In this document: in pieces, positions 24,401-34,384 of the stretch
How positions within the stretch are numbered: position 1 is the stretch's first letter
Layout of the letters: every line of letters starts with the position of its first letter
Assembly (NCBI GenBank): GCA_949317995.1
Contig: OX439037.1
Location: 15,302,324 to 15,366,323, forward strand
Length of the DNA stretch: 64,000 nt
Origin: Acholoe squamosa
Lineage: Eukaryota > Annelida > Polychaeta > Phyllodocida > Polynoidae
Reading direction: 5' to 3'
Notes under the pieces: model-generated
Seen by the model: the letters and a program-made list of their open reading frames with translations, nothing else
Databases searched by the model: none
What the model was told of the DNA's origin: nothing
Position numbers and translations under genes: made by a program

Positions 24401-24470
24401 TCTGTGAGTTCATGGGGGGCAGATCCTGCATGTCCCCGTGCAGGACACGTGTTACCCTTTCGTTCTCCAT
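11273..24470 (-). CDS. NWD1-like: NWD1-like protein (DUF4062-NACHT-WD40), 7 exons
   Basis: Rebuilt model, minus strand: exon 1 24470-24368 (ATG at 24470), exon 2 24053-23965, exon 3 23551-23435, exon 4 18085-17882, exon 5 17690-17549, exon 6 17338-17113, exon 7 15479-11273 (TAA). All junctions are GT-AG and every phase closes: 5088 bp, 1695 aa. Residues about 28-170 carry the DUF4062-like start of NWD1-type proteins (RIFTSSTFTDT, VVDMRWGVRDEATDDH, NFVVFLG). The NACHT P-loop GSSGCGKTS is at about 388-396 and a Walker B-like LLDSLDQ ends near 486. WD40 repeats fill roughly residues 900-1650. STAND ATPases of this kind are regulated scaffolds whose propellers bind ligands or partners; the human family member NWD1 is cytosolic. 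The specific role here is not known. The tail SSSFCTIT is CAAX-like. Intron 3 (18086-23434) is swollen by nested transposons. Confidence 0.88.
15480..17112 (-). other. Intron 6 of the NWD1-like gene
   Basis: No repeat or exon is recognised inside this 1.6-kb intron. Short open frames on both strands lack family resemblance. Confidence 0.5.
17113..18085 (-). CDS. NWD1-like: Exons 4-6 of the NWD1-like gene
   Basis: Exon 4 (18085-17882, 204 bp) starts VFLGQRHGYRP and ends LSE. Exon 5 (17690-17549, 142 bp) starts NPEVKSKARKDW and ends FMS plus one base. Exon 6 (17338-17113, 226 bp) starts TEQEIEKGVF and ends NLH plus two bases. Acceptors are TTGCAG, TTCAAG and TTGTAG; donors are GTCAGA, GTAGGG and GTAAAA. 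Together they encode the linker between the DUF4062-like domain and NACHT. Confidence 0.85.
19055..20292. repeat. Satellite with GGTGGTCAAAGAGCCACC hairpin motif
   Basis: The motif GGTGGTCAAAGAGCCACC and variants occur about 16 times, clustered at 19057, 19250, 19446, 19616, 19826, 20050 and 20252. Between clusters lie AT-rich spacers of about 150 bp that also resemble each other (ATCATTATGCATCTAATTTG, ATGATTATAGTAAAGTCATG), giving a higher-order period near 190 bp. Each motif can form a GGTGG/CCACC stem. At 20252-20290 an inverted copy follows directly, making a longer hairpin, and a variant in opposite orientation sits at 18690-18711. Confidence 0.8.
20509..20675 (+). repeat. 5' LTR
   Basis: 167 bp, TG...CA ends, identical along its full length to 22791-22957. 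It contains AATAAA at about 20568-20573, a possible polyadenylation signal. Confidence 0.95.
20678..20695 (+). promoter_or_regulatory. Primer binding site for tRNA-Ser(GCU)
   Basis: TGGCGACGAGGATGGGAT starts two bases after the 5' LTR. It is the complement of CCA plus the 3' end of eukaryotic tRNA-Ser(GCU), as I recall that tRNA, over 18 bases. Confidence 0.8.
21011..22456 (+). CDS. Gag fused to integrase C-terminal domain
   Basis: Using the ATG at 21011 the product is 481 aa; the frame is open further up but has no earlier ATG. Residues about 1-190 resemble Ty3/gypsy Gag capsid (RWKKWVRRFEQLM, FRMREQEPGETLDMYVTEL). Two zinc knuckles follow: CX2CX3HX4C (CSSCNFRHDQQWC) and CX2CX4HX4C (CRKCGNLDHFARCC). 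After a lysine-rich linker the text changes to a gypsy integrase C-terminus: AMFGRPFEVKLP, then KSYADERR, then QGDVVLVEQPRRNKT and KPYIVTERKGSMVTANR. Thus an in-frame deletion removed PR, RT, RH and the integrase core and joined Gag to the integrase tail. The ORF is intact, which suggests it is still made or was until recently. Confidence 0.9.
   Translation: MAEALPHFPPFDLSDRDTVGVRWKKWVRRFEQLMVGLTITDAARKKSLMLHYAGEEVDDICDTLTIPDPVAANNQDAYTVVRDALNDYFIPQVNPEFGIYEFRMREQEPGETLDMYVTELRKLAKYCEFTDLKRELKSQVIQHCRSSKLRKDALENKNWTLDQILDKGRSMEMSEQQSSTIERGETSVHRLKFKQQQKSSQRESQKPKPADKGQLTRCSSCNFRHDQQWCPAKGKTCRKCGNLDHFARCCTSPSKEEKPKTKAEVKKKKKKQARVNEVRKDTNDDTGESPAVAMFGRPFEVKLPSFLGEERNDSVMRRQDEQAKAKMKSYADERRRAVPSDIRQGDVVLVEQPRRNKTTTPYDSKPYIVTERKGSMVTANRGGKHITRNTSKFKVIDKNIQPVRSDDESDDEAPRMMPYPTRSTQQPVDVPETGPMPVTPPRPNAEIPVTPQRSTPKQPVVVNERPQRNRSKTAWLKDYVV
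22778..22790 (+). promoter_or_regulatory. Polypurine tract
   Basis: AAAAGGGGAGAGA abuts the start of the 3' LTR, as expected for plus-strand DNA priming. Confidence 0.85.
22791..22957 (+). repeat. 3' LTR
   Basis: Identical to the 5' LTR and followed by the GATAT target duplication. Confidence 0.95.
23435..24470 (-). CDS. NWD1-like: Exons 1-3 of the NWD1-like gene (start codon region)
   Basis: Exon 1 (24470-24368) starts MENERVTRVLHGDM and ends STFT plus one base; the donor is GTATGC. Exon 2 (24053-23965) gives DTMQERNSLIENVYPKI and ends LEFQ; acceptor TTTCAG, donor GTGAGG. Exon 3 (23551-23435) gives VVDMRWGVRDEATDDH and ends GPNFV; acceptor AACAG, donor GTAGGC. The protein read across the three junctions is continuous with the DUF4062-like N-terminus known from NWD1-type proteins, which fixes both junctions and start. 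An acceptor-like TTTCAG upstream of the ATG near 24500 suggests a further 5' UTR exon. Confidence 0.85.
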
Positions 24471-24821
24471 CTTATTGTATGGTCACCGCCTACCGGGACT
24501 GAAACTGATCAAATGCACAGTGAAACTTACATTGTGACACCATGTGAATTACAAACCTAAGTTTTGATCCTTTCAGGGTTTTGATGCAACTTGCTCTTTG
24601 GTATTCATGATCCATGAATGCAGCCCTGGAAGGTACCTCACCAGGAAGGCATTCATGCATCAGGCCAACATTAAATTGTCACAGGTGAAGGACTCAGTCC
24701 TAAGGAGATGCCCAAGAATATGAAATTATACAGCATGCCCTTTGTACTATCATGGGACAGAGGTATTGAAATTAAATCATGATGAACTGTCAAAAGCTAA
24801 TGATGTTTTCAATAACAATAA

Positions 24822-25458
24822 CAACACAATCAATGCACTGTGCCATCCATAAATAGGTAAGTGTGCATCAATGCATCATGACATCCATAAAGGGTTAATT
24901 GTGCATCAATGCACTGTGCAATCCATAAAGGTTTAAGTGTGCATTAATGCATCATGCCATCCATAAAGGGTTAAGTGTGCATCAATGCATCATGCCATCC
25001 ATAAAGGGTTAACTGTGCATCAATGCATCATGCCATCCATAAAGGGTTAACTGTACATCAATGCATCATGCTATCCATAAAGGGTTTATTGTGCATCAAT
25101 GCATCATGCTATCCATTAAGGGTTAAGTGTGCACCAATGCATCATCCTATACATAAAGGGTTAACTGTGGGTCAATGCATCATGCCATCCATAAAAGGCT
25201 AATGGTACATGATGCATGAATGGACAAGGGCAAATGCATCATGACACCCTTAATGAGCTAAGTGAGTTGCTGTAAATAGTGTGCATCAATGCATAATGCC
25301 ATCCATAGAGGGTTAAGTGTGCATCAATGCATCATGTCATCCATAAAGGGTAAAGTGTGCATCAATGCATCATGCCATCCATAAAGGGTAAAGTGTGCAT
25401 CAATGCATCATGTCATCCATAAAGGGTAAAGTGGGCATCAATGCATCACGCTATCCAC
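24822..25458. repeat. 38-bp minisatellite
   Basis: About 14 imperfect copies of a 38-bp unit built from TGTGCATCAATGCATCATG, CCATCC and ATAAAGGGTTAA. A diverged patch at about 25195-25275 interrupts the array. It lies upstream of the NWD1-like start codon. Confidence 0.9.
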
Positions 25459-26353
25459 ATTTTTTACAGTCCTATTGGTCGTCAAAGTGCTATCCGATAG
25501 CTATCAGTGTAGCATGCTGGAAACCAGCTCAAGAAATGGCTGCACACATTCTACATCCTGCAATATTGGTATATAGAGGAGCTATTCCGAGTTAGCAGGT
25601 CACGGATGCCGCCATTACTGGAGCTTGTTACCAGCGAGTTCTACTTATAAGATGGGTACTAGATGGGTACTAGTCTGCCCTGGAGAGGACCACAGTGAAT
25701 CGTTGGGGTTATCTCATTGGCTAATAAATAATACTGCTAAGTCCGTATATGTACCAGTACCACTCCCCCCCCCCCCCCACACACACACACCCAGACCAGA
25801 GCAGGTAACCTCGCACCCCAGCTCGACCACTGGCATGAGTCTCCGGCGACCAGCGTTTATGGGTAAAAGTAGTTCTAGCCGCTGGTTGCTGTAGTGCTAA
25901 TATGTAGGCAGGTACAATGCGTAGTAATATTCCCCAGAATATGGGGACCCACAATCCCCAAACACGAGAGAGGGAGTTCCCTGAATCCCGACTGGACGAG
26001 ACTGCCTCGCACCATGCACGACCTCAGTGCATTGTTCGTATTAGGGGTTTCCAAGTCTAGGGACCGCTCTTTGAGTGAGGGGGTACAGCTGGGCAGTCAC
26101 CCACTATGGAACAGTATAGCTTTAGGCCTAACCTATATTGATTAAGTCTCCCTACCACTGATAGATATATGGATTACTTTCATTGATGACACCAACATAG
26201 ATACCAAGAATATGACCTATCATATTGTCCAGACATGATTACACAAAAGTTGATATTTTGGGTAAAAATCACTGACTAATGGAAATGGGGTCACCTTTCC
26301 CATGCTCTACATAGGAGTGTTTGTACCCCTTACTTCCACACAGCCATGACTAT
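25459..26353. other. Spacer upstream of the NWD1-like gene
   Basis: Holds a poly-C/CA run at about 25766-25790 and otherwise no recognised element. Part of it could be promoter or 5' UTR of the minus-strand NWD1-like gene, but I see no decisive signal. Confidence 0.3.
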
Positions 26354-26600
26354 GGGTGTGGACCACTAAATTTGACATGGTGACATGGCAATTTCTTAAA
26401 ATCGACATTTGACATGAGAGGTTCTTAGAGGTGACATGGGACATGGGGATTTAAGTGACATGTGACATAACCATTTCTTAAAATCGACATGTGACATGAG
26501 AGGTTCTTAGAGGTGACATGGGACATGAGGATTTAAGTGACATGTGACATAACCATTTCTTAAAATTGACATGTGACATGGGGGACCCCCATCCACACCC
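26354..26600 (+). mobile_element. MITE with internal ~90-bp repeats, copy 1
   Basis: Ends GGGTGTGG and CCACACCC. The inside holds repeated units of about 90 bp containing GACATGTGACATAACC, CTTAAAATCGACATGTGAC and GAGAGGTTCTTAGAGG. CCATGACT lies just outside both ends and may be an 8-bp target duplication, which would fit hAT-type elements. A near-identical copy in opposite orientation is at 30440-30687. Confidence 0.75.
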
Positions 26601-26675
26601 CCATGACTGGACTGCGGTACAAGGGGAATGCTCTATAAAAAACACTTGAACTACATAATTATTGGCAGTGCTGGA

Positions 26676-26855
26676 GAGTGAGTGAGTAATAGATGTTTTA
26701 CGCCATTTCGACAGCTAAGGTCATATTCATAGCGAGAACTACATTACACAATTTCACAGAGGAATGTGTCAGTGCCCGTGCATATGTGCACCACACACAT
26801 CCAAGAGGATAGGAAAAAGGAGATATAGATCCTTTTAAGTGGGCTAGGGAAGCCC
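26676..26855 (-). mobile_element. SINE-like retroposon, copy 2
   Basis: Same family as 7086-7265, about 90% similar by eye, starting with the GAGT run and ending at GGGAAGCCC. Confidence 0.6.
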
Positions 26856-27600
26856 GAGGAAAGAGGAGAAATAGACCCCTTTAAGTGGGTTAGGGAAGCC
26901 GGCAGTGCTGGAAAGTTCACAGCTATGCCAAACATGGGGATTAGTGACGAGGCACCTGCCAGTGTAAGGGAGTGGTCATTATTTATCAACGGGGGGGGGG
27001 GGGGTTTGAAGGGGGGCGTAAAATTTTCAGACCCCTCCCGAGGGGGGGGCTGAAAAAATTTTGACCCCTCTTGAGGGGGCGCTAAAAAAAAATTCACCCT
27101 CTTTTTAGCAAAAATGCCTGCGCGCTACTATAGATCAAAGAAGGGCGCGGAAACTCTCCGCGCCTCTGGGGGGGTGCAAAAAAAATTTGACTGCCGTAGA
27201 GGGGGGGGGGGCGTAAAAGATTTTTGCCCGAGGAAAGAGGAGAAATAGACCCCTTTAAGTGGGTTAGGGAAGCCGGCAGTGCTGGAAAGTTCACAGCTAT
27301 GCCAAACATGGGGATTAGTGACAAAGCACCTGCCAGTGTAAGGGAGTGGTCATTATTTATCAACGGGGGTGGGTGGGTTTGAGGGGGGGCGTAAAATTTT
27401 CAGACCCCTCCCGAGGGGGGGGCTGAAAAAATTTTGACCCCTCTTGAGGGGGCGCTAAAAAAAAATTCACCCTCTTTTTAGCAAAAATGCCTGCGCGCTA
27501 CTATAGATCAAAGAAGGGCGCGGAAACTCTCCGCGCCTCTGGGGGGGGTGCAAAAAAAATTTGACTGCCGTAGAGGGGGGGGCGTAAAAGATTTTTGCGC
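26854..27600. repeat. 374-bp tandem duplication
   Basis: The segment from GAGGAAAGAGGAGAAATAG (26856) through GGCGTAAAAGATTTTTGC is repeated in tandem starting at about 27230. The copies differ by a few bases and by lengths of G and A runs, so the duplication is recent. It includes part of the G-rich MITE that ends at about 27646. Confidence 0.85.
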
Positions 27601-27646
27601 GTCCGTGCGAAAACCCACCACCACCCCCCTGTTGATAAATAATGAC
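26973..27646. mobile_element. G-rich MITE, one end duplicated
   Basis: Ends GTGGTCATTATTTATCAAC and GTTGATAAATAATGACCAC, with G/C homopolymers inside and repeated words such as GTAAAATTTTCAGACCCCTC. The first copy is truncated by the 374-bp duplication; the second runs to the right end. A complete relative is at 33564-33896, and a decayed piece at about 30910-31030. Confidence 0.7.
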
Positions 27647-27667
27647 CACCTCTAAGGGTAGGGTAAA

Positions 27668-28225
27668 GTTAGTTAGTTAGTTAGTGTTTTACGGCACGTC
27701 AGCTACTGGTGATGGCTATTTGTGCCTAAAGGTTTTATGGAAGAAAGTTTCTACTGTTTAAATTTGACTGTAGTATCCCAGGTTCTTGACATATGCAAGT
27801 ATTGTATCCGGTCTGCAGGTATCAAATAACTCTTTCAGTGTTGTACATTGATGGTATTGTGCCCTGATGGGGCACTGGCTACATTCCACAAGGAAATGTT
27901 CCACCGTCAGGTGTTTTTGACACCTGTTGCAAAGCGGTCTGGGTTCTCTCTTCATCAGGTGTGAATGCGTTAGTCTGGTGTGGCCTATTCTTAGTCTGTT
28001 CATGACAATTTCTTCTCTTCTGCTCTTGCATTTGGCTTTCTTCGTTGTGCCTATCTTGGGCTGTATTTTGTAGAGTTTATTGTCTCTTTCAGCGTCCCAT
28101 GACTCTTGCCACTTTTGGTGGATGTATTTCCTGATTTTCCGTTTGAGGTCCTCTGATGGTAGAGGCATATCTATTGGAACTTGATTTGTTGCATCCTTGG
28201 CAGCAACGTCTGCTAGGTCATTGCA
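27668..28225 (-). mobile_element. 5'-truncated LINE insertion
   Basis: GGGTAGGGTAAA is directly repeated at 27656-27667 and 28226-28237 as a 12-bp target-site duplication. Between them lies a minus-strand LINE 3' end: coding sequence, a short 3' UTR and a tail GCCGTAAAACAC followed by TAAC repeats. 5' truncation, a tail of short tandem repeats and a target duplication of this length are classic for target-primed reverse transcription. Confidence 0.85.
27758..28225 (-). pseudogene. LINE ORF2 C-terminal fragment (RNase H end plus zinc motif)
   Basis: The frame is open from the truncation point and starts with NDLADVAAKDATN, which resembles the end of an RNase H domain. It continues with RLRIGHTRLTHSHLM and then a CCHC-type motif, CX2CX7HX4C (CNRCQKHLTVEHFLVEC), before the stop near GYYSQI. 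This order is typical of the C-terminus of Jockey/R1/I-type LINE polyproteins. The endonuclease and reverse transcriptase are missing because of 5' truncation. Confidence 0.85.
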
Positions 28226-28802
28226 GGGTAGGGTAAATAGACCATAATCTAACTACCTACCAGCATTATTTTACTGGTGTTTAGGCTATGTAATTGACAG
28301 GTAATACACCAGCTCCAACCAAAGGCTATACACAAATGCACTGGTCGACTCAGGTAATTTCACTGCTCAATATTTCACATAAAACAAAGCCTGTCAGGTC
28401 TTATATCGAGATGCCAAGGGCATCTCCAATACACTGCTAGGCGAAGTCAGAGTGCATTATCCTGAATGCTGCATTCTGATTGGCTGATTGACCGTGCATT
28501 ATCTAGATGGATAATGCACTCCTGGCAAAGGAGGTTAACTTCATCTCACCTTTAGACTTCACAATTGATATTCATGTGTTGTCAGCTGGCTGATGGGTGA
28601 TTTTTTTCTGTTATAACGGGAATAATGCACTTCTTGGGGCCTATAAGCCTAGGTCACATCAGTCAAGCACTCATGCATCATGGTAATACCTTAAATGGGT
28701 ATTATGTGTATTATGCCACCTTTGAAAGGGAGCCCACAGTGTAGCTGTGTGTATAAATATTCTGAAATGTAGGCTGAATTAATGATTCTATGTAGGCCTA
28801 CC

Positions 28803-28956
28803 TTAAAGGGAGACTAGTACGGCGATTTTCAACATGGGTACCTGCCAAAATATCGTTCACAAAATCATGGGATCAAGCGGAAAAATCTCAACTCCCTGAT
28901 TGGACAATGTGACTTGCTAAAGTGGGTATGTCTTAGTTGTGCTAGGCCCCCTTTAA
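28803..28956. mobile_element. TTAA-flanked MITE
   Basis: TTAA at both ends, then imperfect inverted ends AGGGAGACTAGTACGGC and GTTGTGCTAGGCCCCCT. TTAA targeting suggests a piggyBac-type family. A diverged relative lies around 32680-32840, with GGGCTAGCACGG near its left side and CCGTGCTAGCCC near its right side. Confidence 0.55.
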
Positions 28957-30439
28957 GGCTTAAGTACAGTACGGTAGTTGATTTTTAGAATCGGCAAGTG
29001 TGACAAGACCCCGGGACAAGACATTGAAAAATATTAAATGGGGTCTAGGCTAGTGGGGGGGGGGGCATGTCACCCAGGCCATGTCACATCTCACTAAATT
29101 TCTTCTTTCCTATTTTTTGGCATTAAGCTTCATGACCATGTCCACTCATTTCCACTTAGTCATATGTCCTTTTCACACTCACAGCCAGAACGTTTGGGAC
29201 CATAGAAAATATATTATTTACCGGGGGTACTGACATGATTGCCTGGTAACTGGACACCTCAGAAGTAAGGACAGGCCGGAAGCAAACAGGGACCCGGGCG
29301 GGGACCCTATATCTCCCTTTGTGTATCTAAACACTATTGACAGGTTCATTACCATGACCCATGTCCTATCTATCATGTAGGCGGGGGGGGGGGGGCTTTG
29401 AGCAGTAGGGGCTTAGGCATTTAGTACGCTCTGCATTCAATACTGATATATGTATCAGAAAACTTACCTGATCAACACCCTCAGACCTATCCCACTTTAA
29501 CTTAAGTTTAACATGAGACTCCTGTCCAGCATTCCAATGGCTAGGCCTATGTGAGTATTAAAGTCATTCTCCCATATCCTTCATATGGGTATTAATCTGC
29601 CACACCCCCGACTAGTCCATCGGGTTACATCCAGGATATTTACAGATAAGTCTGTGTTGTCTGTAGCCTAGGGACTGCTGCCTTGGTAGATATTTCGCAG
29701 TCTGTTGTGAGCGACAATACAGTCAGTCACCACACCATGTGATTTGTGTACACGTATCCATGCATCCATGCAGCATTGTGAAGGAAGGACGCGCCGCGCT
29801 GTGGTGAGAGGCGGCAAACAGAACCGGACTAGCGTCCTAACTAGCTACCCTGAGTAGCAGAAGAATAGTAGGGGTTCCACGGGGAAGGGGAGGGGGCACT
29901 TGTTAAAGTTGTTTTCTGACACAGGTGTGCGGCTGGGGCTCTGAACACTCTGAAATCCCTTAGGCCTACGTAATCCCCAATAGTCTCTTGAATATAAATC
30001 AGATAAGAAGTAATTGTACTCAAGTTAGGCCTAGGCTTTTTTCCATCAGGATTACGACATCCATGATACTGTTTCTTCCAATTGTTCATACACGCCATAT
30101 CAAAGCACTTGTAATTCACTAATTGCATTCATATGCTAGGTAGGCTAAATTTTAAGCATTTAACTGAAGTGCCATGGCTATGATTCACACAGAAAATAGG
30201 GTGTCTGTTAGTAGGGACCCCTCAATGAAAAATACATGCATTTACATATAGCAAACCAATGATGCATATATAGATACCGTGGGGTCGTGTAAAACATGAT
30301 CAGCCATGTATGGACATTATTATCATCAGATCATTGGTCTACCTTTAATAAATCATTTGTAAAGGCCCCTCATGTCAATCACATGTGGGTTTATTAGCCG
30401 TTTTAGACTGACACACTTCTGGGACTTAATATATTCAGG
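28957..30439. other. Spacer with homopolymer G runs
   Basis: No exon or element is recognised apart from G runs near 29057 and 29385. The minus-strand open frame at 29841-30128 has no family resemblance. Confidence 0.35.
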
Positions 30440-30687
30440 GGGTGTGGATGGGGGGTCCCCCATGTCACATGTCAATTTTAAGAAATGGTTATGTCACATG
30501 TCACTTAAATCCCCATGTCCCATGTCACCTCTAAGAACCTCTCATGTCACATGTCGATTTTAAGAAATGGTTATGTCACATGTCACTTAAATCCCCATGT
30601 CAAATGTCACCTCTAAGAACCTCTCATGTCACATGTCAATTTTAAGAAATTGCCATGTCACCATGTCAAATTTAGTGGTCCACACCC
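30440..30687 (-). mobile_element. MITE with internal ~90-bp repeats, copy 2
   Basis: Reverse-complement copy of 26354-26600. TATTCA-like words lie near both outer edges and may be a decayed target duplication. Confidence 0.75.
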
Positions 30688-33132
30688 ATTATTCATGTAG
30701 GCCTACTAAGCTTATAGTTCCCTTAAAACTCAGACCAGTTCACATGGTGGAGATTAACCCACTATCCACATAGCACTTTACCAGAAATGAAAGTTGAAAG
30801 ACTTTGATAGACATTCTAGGCTTTGGTGATGGAGCATGTCAGGTGAAGCTGTCAGGTGGCCTACCAACTGGACCCATATCCCACTTGGCCAAAAAGGTTT
30901 CGTTAACGTTAGGGAGTGGTCCGAGGGATCTGAAATTTTCCGTCCCCTCTTTTATTCTATAGTCGCACGCAGGCTTTTTACCTGAAAAGGGGCAATTTTT
31001 TTTGCCCCCCCCCCCTAAGAGAGGTCTGAAATCTTTTTTTTTACTGAAGTGTTTATTAACTGCTCCACTAAGGAAGAGGTGATCATAATGCAGTTAACTA
31101 ATTTGGGAACAGGTTTCATTGGCGCATACTAGTTTGATATGGGTTATATTAGATGAGAACGAAGACACAAATAAACAAGAGATATGGGTTATATAAGGAA
31201 AGAAGCTTTGATTTCTTTTAGAGGGTGTTTTTGTAGTCAAATAATTTCTTTTCTATGATCGAAATATGCATCCATACATAGCAAAGGCTTGAGGATTACA
31301 GACGTATTCCCACTGAATTTTACCTCATTTGCATAATTCACATACCTTTGTCCAAAATATGGGTTGCACAGGAATTCCTATAGTAGAAATCTGAAATTTG
31401 TTCGGAAAATGCTACAGGAGGTCCTTTTTTTTTCTTTTCTGGGTGAGAGGTCTGTGAAGTCTTTAATTTGAAGGTTATTTCTGTGACAAAGAATTAGGTC
31501 AAGTTAACTCTGAAGGAAGCATTTATTCAATATAAAGTGGTTTACCCCTTATGAAACTTATTTTTCTTTGTAGTCAGAGGGTTTAGAAACACATGGCACA
31601 ATTTCTATGCATTTATCCGACTTAGCTTACATTATTTTGTCCCATTTCTAAGATAGGCTTATTTATAATTGAATCCCTAATCTAGGTCACAGCTTTTGAC
31701 ACAAATTTAAAGTTGTGATTTGTCAGTTTACTTTGTCATTTGAGGATAACAGTGGCTCTAAATCATATAATTTGGGTCAAATCTATGAATGCAAAATTTA
31801 TTGCCCTTTGTCTCAACAGCATTGGGTATGGGATCTTGAAATGGGAACAGAGCACATTTGAAAAGGTTCCCTCTGAATTGCTCTTTGGCTTAGGCTTACG
31901 AAAGAATGGAGATTTTCCCCAAAAACAGCCAACATTGCTAAAGCAATTAAACCTAAAACCTAACTGACACATATCCATTTTAAGGTTACTTTTACCTATG
32001 GAATGGGACCATGTATCAGTATTTTGCTCGTTATTAGATTAAAACAATCTTTATATTAATCATATTTGCTAAGATGCCATACATGACCATATATATTTGC
32101 TACAATGATTCCCATTGAATGTTCACAGAAAGCCCTGTATGTATTTCAGGGTATTTACCAGTCGATTTTGACATACCAACTACAGGAATGGTGAAATTAT
32201 CTAACCTACTCCTTGAAAGACATGTATGTTAAGTTTAATCTTTAGTGCTGGTGAATAGTCTGGATGGCGAATGCCATTTGATTGATTGATTGATTTGTGT
32301 TTTACAGCACTTTAGCGGCACTAAGTGGCTATCCCGTGCTTCACAAGTTGATAATCTAACAGAGGAATGTTGGCGAATGCCATTGCCTATTCACTACATC
32401 ATGCCACTTGAGTTAAAATGGTGACAGTATATATTTCGAAGTATTTAAAAGTGACACATTGACATTTTAGGCTAGTATTTAAAAGTGACACCCCCTGTAC
32501 CCATGACCTAATCCAAAGGGCTCCTTTGTGGATTACATTATAGATTCCTACTGGTATTTCATGGACAGGGCCAAGCAGTACTAGTGAAAGATGTAGAAAC
32601 CATTATATTTAGTCTCTATGGTATCCAAAGTACTGGTACTTATAAAACACGCCATTGTAAGACCCTGGTCAGCATTGGAGCAGGGCTAGCACGGAAAATA
32701 TCATTACTGGTACCTGCTCAAAGACATACCAAAAATTCGAGGGACCTAGTTAAAAATTTGCAACGATCTCATTGGTCAAGGGGTGGCCATGTGACTTGCT
32801 AAGACGGGTATGTCTTAGCCGTGCTAGCCCTCCTTTAATATTACCGTAGTACCAGTAACTGTAGCAAACCCAATTGATGACTTCCCTATCAAAATCAAGA
32901 AGCACATGAATCTTGGTGTTTTCAGGCTCTTTAACATCAAACAAGCTGTCCCCATAGGTACACTCAACAGCCAGCACTCACTCAAAAGCGTCACTTCTGA
33001 AAAAGATTCCCAATTAATTGTGGGGAGATCAACCTTTAAAATGTACAATCTATGAGGATCTGAGCGATACTCAAAAACAACAGGTTAAAAACAGTGTTGA
33101 GGCAAACAGACAAGCTTTTGTCTTATTCTTGT
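30688..33132. other. AT-rich spacer with repeat fragments
   Basis: Contains a decayed G-rich MITE piece (about 30910-31030), a SINE fragment (32276-32370) and a relative of the TTAA-flanked MITE (about 32680-32840). No host exon is recognised. Confidence 0.4.
32276..32370 (-). mobile_element. SINE-like fragment with GATT tail
   Basis: GATTGATTGATT then TGTGTTTTACAGCACTTTAG, continuing to AACAGAGGAATGT where similarity stops. It is shared with 59405-59548. Read on the minus strand it ends CTGTAAAACAC plus AATC repeats, the same tail design as the LINE at 27668-28225. Confidence 0.6.
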
Positions 33133-33480
33133 GTTCAGGTAACATGCTCAAAAAAATTAGGTCAGGTAGGTCGGATTTTTTTTAGATTTTTTTAGAGTTC
33201 CTGGATCCCGAAAACTGTCAAAAACATATTAACCAAATCATTTTTTATTTTTTATTGACCAAATTAAAAAAAAAACTATAAAAAATGATGGTTATTTTAT
33301 GTTAGTGGCATTTGTGAGGCCCTGGGCTTTAATTTGATACCAAACATGCCTATATACTGACATTTTTTTACATTTTTCTTTAATTTTGAGTCATATTTAC
33401 CAAAAATTTCTAAAAAAAAATTAGGGTCGGACCAAAAAAATAGGGTAGGTCGGGATACCGAACACAACTTTTTTTTTAGG
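33133..33480. repeat. Diverged repeat, related to 34385-34655
   Basis: Both segments share an ordered set of words: CCTGGATCCC, CCCTGGGCT, TTTGATACCAAA and a closing AGGGT...GTCGG.ATACC. Both are extremely rich in A and T runs. This is likely two decayed copies of one dispersed element. Confidence 0.5.
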
Positions 33481-33563
33481 CCTGAACAAAAGTGCTATAG
33501 GTCTAAATGTGGAAAATGAAGTTAAGCTGGAATTAATCGCAGACTTCAAACCATGCAACTATG

Positions 33564-33896
33564 TAAGGGAGTGGTCATTATTTATCAACAGGGGGGGATG
33601 GTGGGATTTCGCGCGGACGCGCGAAAATTTTTTATGCCCCCCCCTCGACGGCAGTCAAAACTTTTTGCGCCCCTCCTCTGCGCCGGAGGCGCGGAGAGTT
33701 TTCGCGCCCCTCTTTGATCTATAGTAGCGTGCGGGCTTTTTTTGCTAAAAAGAGGGTGAATTTTTTTAGCCCCCCCCTCAAGAGGGGTCAAATTTTTTTT
33801 AGCCCCCCCCTCGGGAGGGGTCTGAAAATTTTACGCCCCCCCCCTCAAACCCACCCTCCCCCCCCCCCCTGTTGATAAATAATGACCACTCCCTAA
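33564..33896. mobile_element. G-rich MITE, complete copy
   Basis: Terminal inverted repeat TAAGGGAGTGGTCATTATTT at the left and AATAATGACCACTCCCTAA at the right. The interior has alternating C/G homopolymers and short palindromes such as TCGCGCGGACGCGCGA. It is in the opposite orientation to 26973-27646. Confidence 0.75.
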
Positions 33897-34384
33897 TAAG
33901 TTTGGGTGAGCTGCTGTAAAGGCTAGTAGGGTGATACTTGATTCACTTACAGTTGTGGCAATGACAATAATAACAAGGATGGCACGACTTGTAGAATCTA
34001 TATGCCATTCTTTGTCCCTGAGGTGCTCAGCAAACTCCTTGGTCAACTGTTCTTTTGTTGGCACTTTCCATACTGTCTTCTCGATTCTTGATCCTTGGTA
34101 CAATGGCTACCATGAACCGTTGTCTAATTATAACTGATTTTCAGCTTGAGGTGTTCCTGTGGGTAGAGTTCTGTACGCTCTCCAGGAGTTGGTTTAATGT
34201 GTGGGCTGAAAGGGAATGACATGGATACTATTAAAGTTAGGGATAAAATCTGCCTAAACGCTACATGCTACACTGATGAATATTCATATACATGTACTTT
34301 TGGTTCTCATAGTCTAAAATAAACGTAGTGGAATATCAATGGACCTAAGGTCAGTCACCTTTGTCTTCATGGAACTTTGCCAAA

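Noticed and set aside
24822-25458. CRISPR-like or short-ORF array
   Set aside because: Units are head-to-tail without spacers: a minisatellite.
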